From assembly GCA_046154645.1 (NCBI GenBank), contig JBJXDZ010000134.1:1-64000 (forward strand): a DNA stretch of 64,000 bases, given 5' to 3'. The notes beneath the pieces are model-generated. The model was not told the origin of the DNA. It ran no database searches and saw only the letters and a list, made by a program, of their open reading frames with translations. This DNA comes from Ga0077555 sp046154645 (GTDB lineage: Bacteria; Pseudomonadota; Alphaproteobacteria; Rhizobiales; Hyphomicrobiaceae). The position numbers and the translations under genes were made by a program. This document shows, piece after piece, positions 62,035 through 64,000 of this stretch (within the stretch, counting starts at the first letter, position 1; every line of letters starts with the position of its first letter).

Positions 62035-63438
62035 TCACAAGGTATTCTTATAGATCACGCCGTTCTTCATGATCATCTTGAAGTTCTTGTCCGGATCTGC
62101 AACGAGTTCCAGATTGTCGAGAGGGTTTCCACTGACGACAATCAAATCCGCCAAGGCGCCCTTCTCGACGACGCCGAGTTTGCCCGGATAGGCATTCCGC
62201 GGGCCTGAGAGTGCCAGCAGTTGGGCATTGTCGTGCGTCATCAGCTTCAGCGCCTCGGCCGAAGTGAACCATTGCTTCAACTTCAGAATGTCGGTGTTCT
62301 GCTTCGTCATTTGCTTGGGGTCGAACATCAGGTCGGTTCCGAACGCCAGTTTGACCTTGTGCTTCTTGGCAGAAACGAATGCCGCTGACGTTCCTTCCAC
62401 GACCATGCGCTTCTTGATGCGAATGGCCTCCGGTGCGCTTGGCGGTGCTTCGTCGAGAGATTGGAGGCTGAGCCACACGCCCTTGTCGGCCAGATACTTG
62501 ATTGTGTCGTCGTCGGCGAGTTGACCATGCTCGATGCACTTGATGCCGGCCTCGACAGCGCGGCGTATGGCCTTGGGGGTATAGGCATGCGCCGTCACAT
62601 ACGTGTTCCAGTCGTCCGCTGCTTCCACGGCGGCCTTCAACTCGTCGAGCGTGTACTGGGTCACATCGAGCGGATCGTAGGTCGATGCCGCGCCGCCGCC
62701 CGCCAGGATCTTGATCTGAGTCGTCCCCCCACGCAGGTTCTCTCGCGTTGCTGTGAGCACTTCGTCGCGACCATCCGCGATGAAGCCCGCACCAAGCAGC
62801 TCCCCGCGTGTGAAACCGCCACCGAAGCGGTGAGCGCGGTCGGTCGGTTTGCGAAAGTCGCCATGCCCGGATGTCTGGGAGATCAATGCGCCACTCGGAT
62901 AGATGCGCGGGCCGATGTTTTTGCCTTCGTCGATCAGCTTCTTGACGCCGAATACAGGGCCTCCCACGTCTCGCGCCGAGGTAATGCCACGGAGCAGCAT
63001 TTTCTTGGCTTCGTCGGATGCCGTGACTTCAAGATCCTTGAATGGAACAGCCGGATTGAGCAGTCGCACTTGGCTGGTTCCAGCCATGAAAATGTGGGTG
63101 TGATTGTCGATCAAGCCCGGCATCAAGGTGCCGTTATTGCCCTGAACGACGAGGGCGCCCGGTGGCCCCGAGACCGCACCTGTTTCGATGGAAACGATCT
63201 TTTCGCCCTCGACCAGTACGGTCATGCCGGTACGCAAGGTGGCACTGACGCCATCAAAGACACTGACGTTGGCGATCACGATCGGTCGCTTGGTGGCGAT
63301 CCCAGGCGCTTGCTGCGCAGCAGCTGAACTGACAAGCCCGTTCACGGCAACGACGGCAGCACCGCGCGCCACGAAGCTGCGTCGCGACATCTTCGGGGCC
63401 GCATGCGAAGGGTCGGGCTGGGGATTGCTCTGGCGCAT
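62035..63438 (-). CDS. Tat-exported metal-dependent amidohydrolase
   Basis: The 467-residue protein has a twin-arginine signal (SRRSFVARGAAVVAVNG at about 18-34, then AAAQ) and an amidohydrolase barrel. Metal-site residues are seen in GLIDNHTHIF (HxH), IKILAGGG (carbamylated Lys), VTAHAYTP and CIEHGQ (His) and FGTDLMF (Asp). It is related to imidazolonepropionase and Pro-Xaa dipeptidase-like enzymes that hydrolyse cyclic amides or dipeptides in the periplasm; the substrate is unknown. ATG 63438 follows a GGAGAC-GGAAG site. ATG 63390 is possible. It converges with the MFS gene. Confidence 0.88.
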   Translation of the reverse strand: MRQSNPQPDPSHAAPKMSRRSFVARGAAVVAVNGLVSSAAAQQAPGIATKRPIVIANVSVFDGVSATLRTGMTVLVEGEKIVSIETGAVSGPPGALVVQGNNGTLMPGLIDNHTHIFMAGTSQVRLLNPAVPFKDLEVTASDEAKKMLLRGITSARDVGGPVFGVKKLIDEGKNIGPRIYPSGALISQTSGHGDFRKPTDRAHRFGGGFTRGELLGAGFIADGRDEVLTATRENLRGGTTQIKILAGGGAASTYDPLDVTQYTLDELKAAVEAADDWNTYVTAHAYTPKAIRRAVEAGIKCIEHGQLADDDTIKYLADKGVWLSLQSLDEAPPSAPEAIRIKKRMVVEGTSAAFVSAKKHKVKLAFGTDLMFDPKQMTKQNTDILKLKQWFTSAEALKLMTHDNAQLLALSGPRNAYPGKLGVVEKGALADLIVVSGNPLDNLELVADPDKNFKMIMKNGVIYKNTL

Positions 63439-63728
63439 GGCTTCCGTCTCCGAGGGCCCTGGGTCGCCGCGCGCCAAGAACGATAGGAATGCCTTGATCT
63501 GGCTGCGGGCGTTCCGCCAAGCTAGCTGGGCACGGTTGCTCTGTGCAAGCGATTGCATCGGTAAAGTCAGAGTTGCACGCTTCGCACATCCTCGGGTCCC
63601 CCCGTCAAACGACGCGCAGCGCTGCCAACCAAGGGCGGTGCAACGCGTCATCAGAACATTGGCGGCCTTGATCGTCTGTGGTGCGCGGACGTGTTGACCA
63701 TGCGGCGTCACGCGTGCATCGTTGTTGG

Positions 63729-64000
63729 ATGAAGCGACCCGATCCGCCCGCTGCACCCACGACCCAAGCCTTCCTCGAGGACGCTGCCCCACGGCTGGCC
63801 GCGTTGTGCACCGCGTGCGGCGCCTGTTTCGATGCCTGCCCGATGGTCGATGTGATCGGGCTTAGGGGCGCCGACAAGGTTACCGTCACCAGCGGATTGC
63901 GCGATCTGGCGCGCGGCTTGGCGGGACCGGACGATACCGTGCGCTGGGCCGGCGCGTGCGCCAAAAGCGGGCTGTGCGTTGCGGCCTGTCCCGAGCAGGA
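63729..64000 (+). CDS. Fe-S cluster protein, 3' end beyond window
   Basis: A partial reading frame runs off the right edge (about 90 residues seen). It has two ferredoxin-like clusters: CTACGACFDACP at about 28-39, the full CxxCxxCxxxCP set, and CAKSGLCVAACP at about 76-87, where the second cysteine of the motif is Ser. This is the start of GlpC/HdrC/LutB-like or heterodisulfide-reductase-type oxidoreductase subunits. The ATG at 63729 has a weak ribosome site; GTG 63714 is an alternative. Confidence 0.75.
   Translation, partial: MKRPDPPAAPTTQAFLEDAAPRLAALCTACGACFDACPMVDVIGLRGADKVTVTSGLRDLARGLAGPDDTVRWAGACAKSGLCVAACPEQ

Overview
The window is GC-rich, densely coding DNA from an alphaproteobacterium, most likely a member or relative of the Hyphomicrobiales (Rhizobiales). 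The evidence is a compact chemotaxis operon with the Sinorhizobium-type order mcp-cheS-cheY-cheA-cheW-cheR-cheB-cheY-cheD-cheT, a parvulin gene divergent from secA, and many acyl-CoA and flavin oxidoreductase genes typical of metabolically broad soil alphaproteobacteria. No rRNA, prophage, insertion sequence, transposase, integrase or CRISPR array was seen. The species cannot be named from the sequence alone.

Layout. 0.3-12.8 kb: an AtuA-like/DUF4387 pair, a LutA-like Fe-S protein, a parvulin isomerase divergent from an unusually long secA, a nitronate-monooxygenase-like enzyme, a luciferase-type monooxygenase, a PIN toxin-antitoxin pair, and an alpha/beta hydrolase whose nucleophile is replaced by Gly. 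12.8-14.5 kb: a dispersed repeat and a CoxE-like VWA protein. 14.8-23.5 kb: the chemotaxis operon, all on the minus strand and mostly with 4-base overlaps. It encodes a receptor, signalling core, adaptation enzymes and probable signal-termination proteins. Its cheA is interrupted by an in-frame TGA between the Hpt domain and the rest. 23.9-31.4 kb: a DadA-like oxidase, a transporter-type (SLC5) hybrid histidine kinase, mscL with a clear terminator, and a radical SAM/YkgJ pair. 31.6-35.2 kb: a DUF1592/DUF1552 pair of planctomycete/myxobacterial type and tRNA-Gly(TCC). 36-43.1 kb: acyl-CoA and hydroxyacid metabolism, Hsp20, and a DUF35-thiolase fusion. 43.2-48.7 kb: repeats, RidA, small proteins, a GNAT enzyme and MgtE. 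48.9-52.8 kb: two NodB-type deacetylases and a second acyl-CoA dehydrogenase. 53.3-56.7 kb: a RibA homologue and a GtrA/ChbG/GT2 lipid-sugar cluster. 56.9-64 kb: purH, a carboxymuconolactone decarboxylase-like protein, a voltage-gated K+ channel, an MFS transporter, a Tat-exported amidohydrolase, and the start of an Fe-S protein cut by the window edge.

The observations most worth following up are: (i) the dispersed intergenic repeat bounded by GTCTTCCCGG/CCGGGAAGAC at about 12.9, 43.3 and 53.1 kb, with whole and half units in both orientations; (ii) the cheA split by one in-frame TGA; (iii) the last chemotaxis gene, whose DxxxQ motif and position suggest a CheT/CheZ-type phosphatase and whose C-terminus resembles that of CheD; (iv) several enzymes that have lost a key residue (alpha/beta hydrolase, ChbG-like deacetylase, cyclic-nucleotide domain of the channel). 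All functions are inferred from sequence reading; no database search was run.
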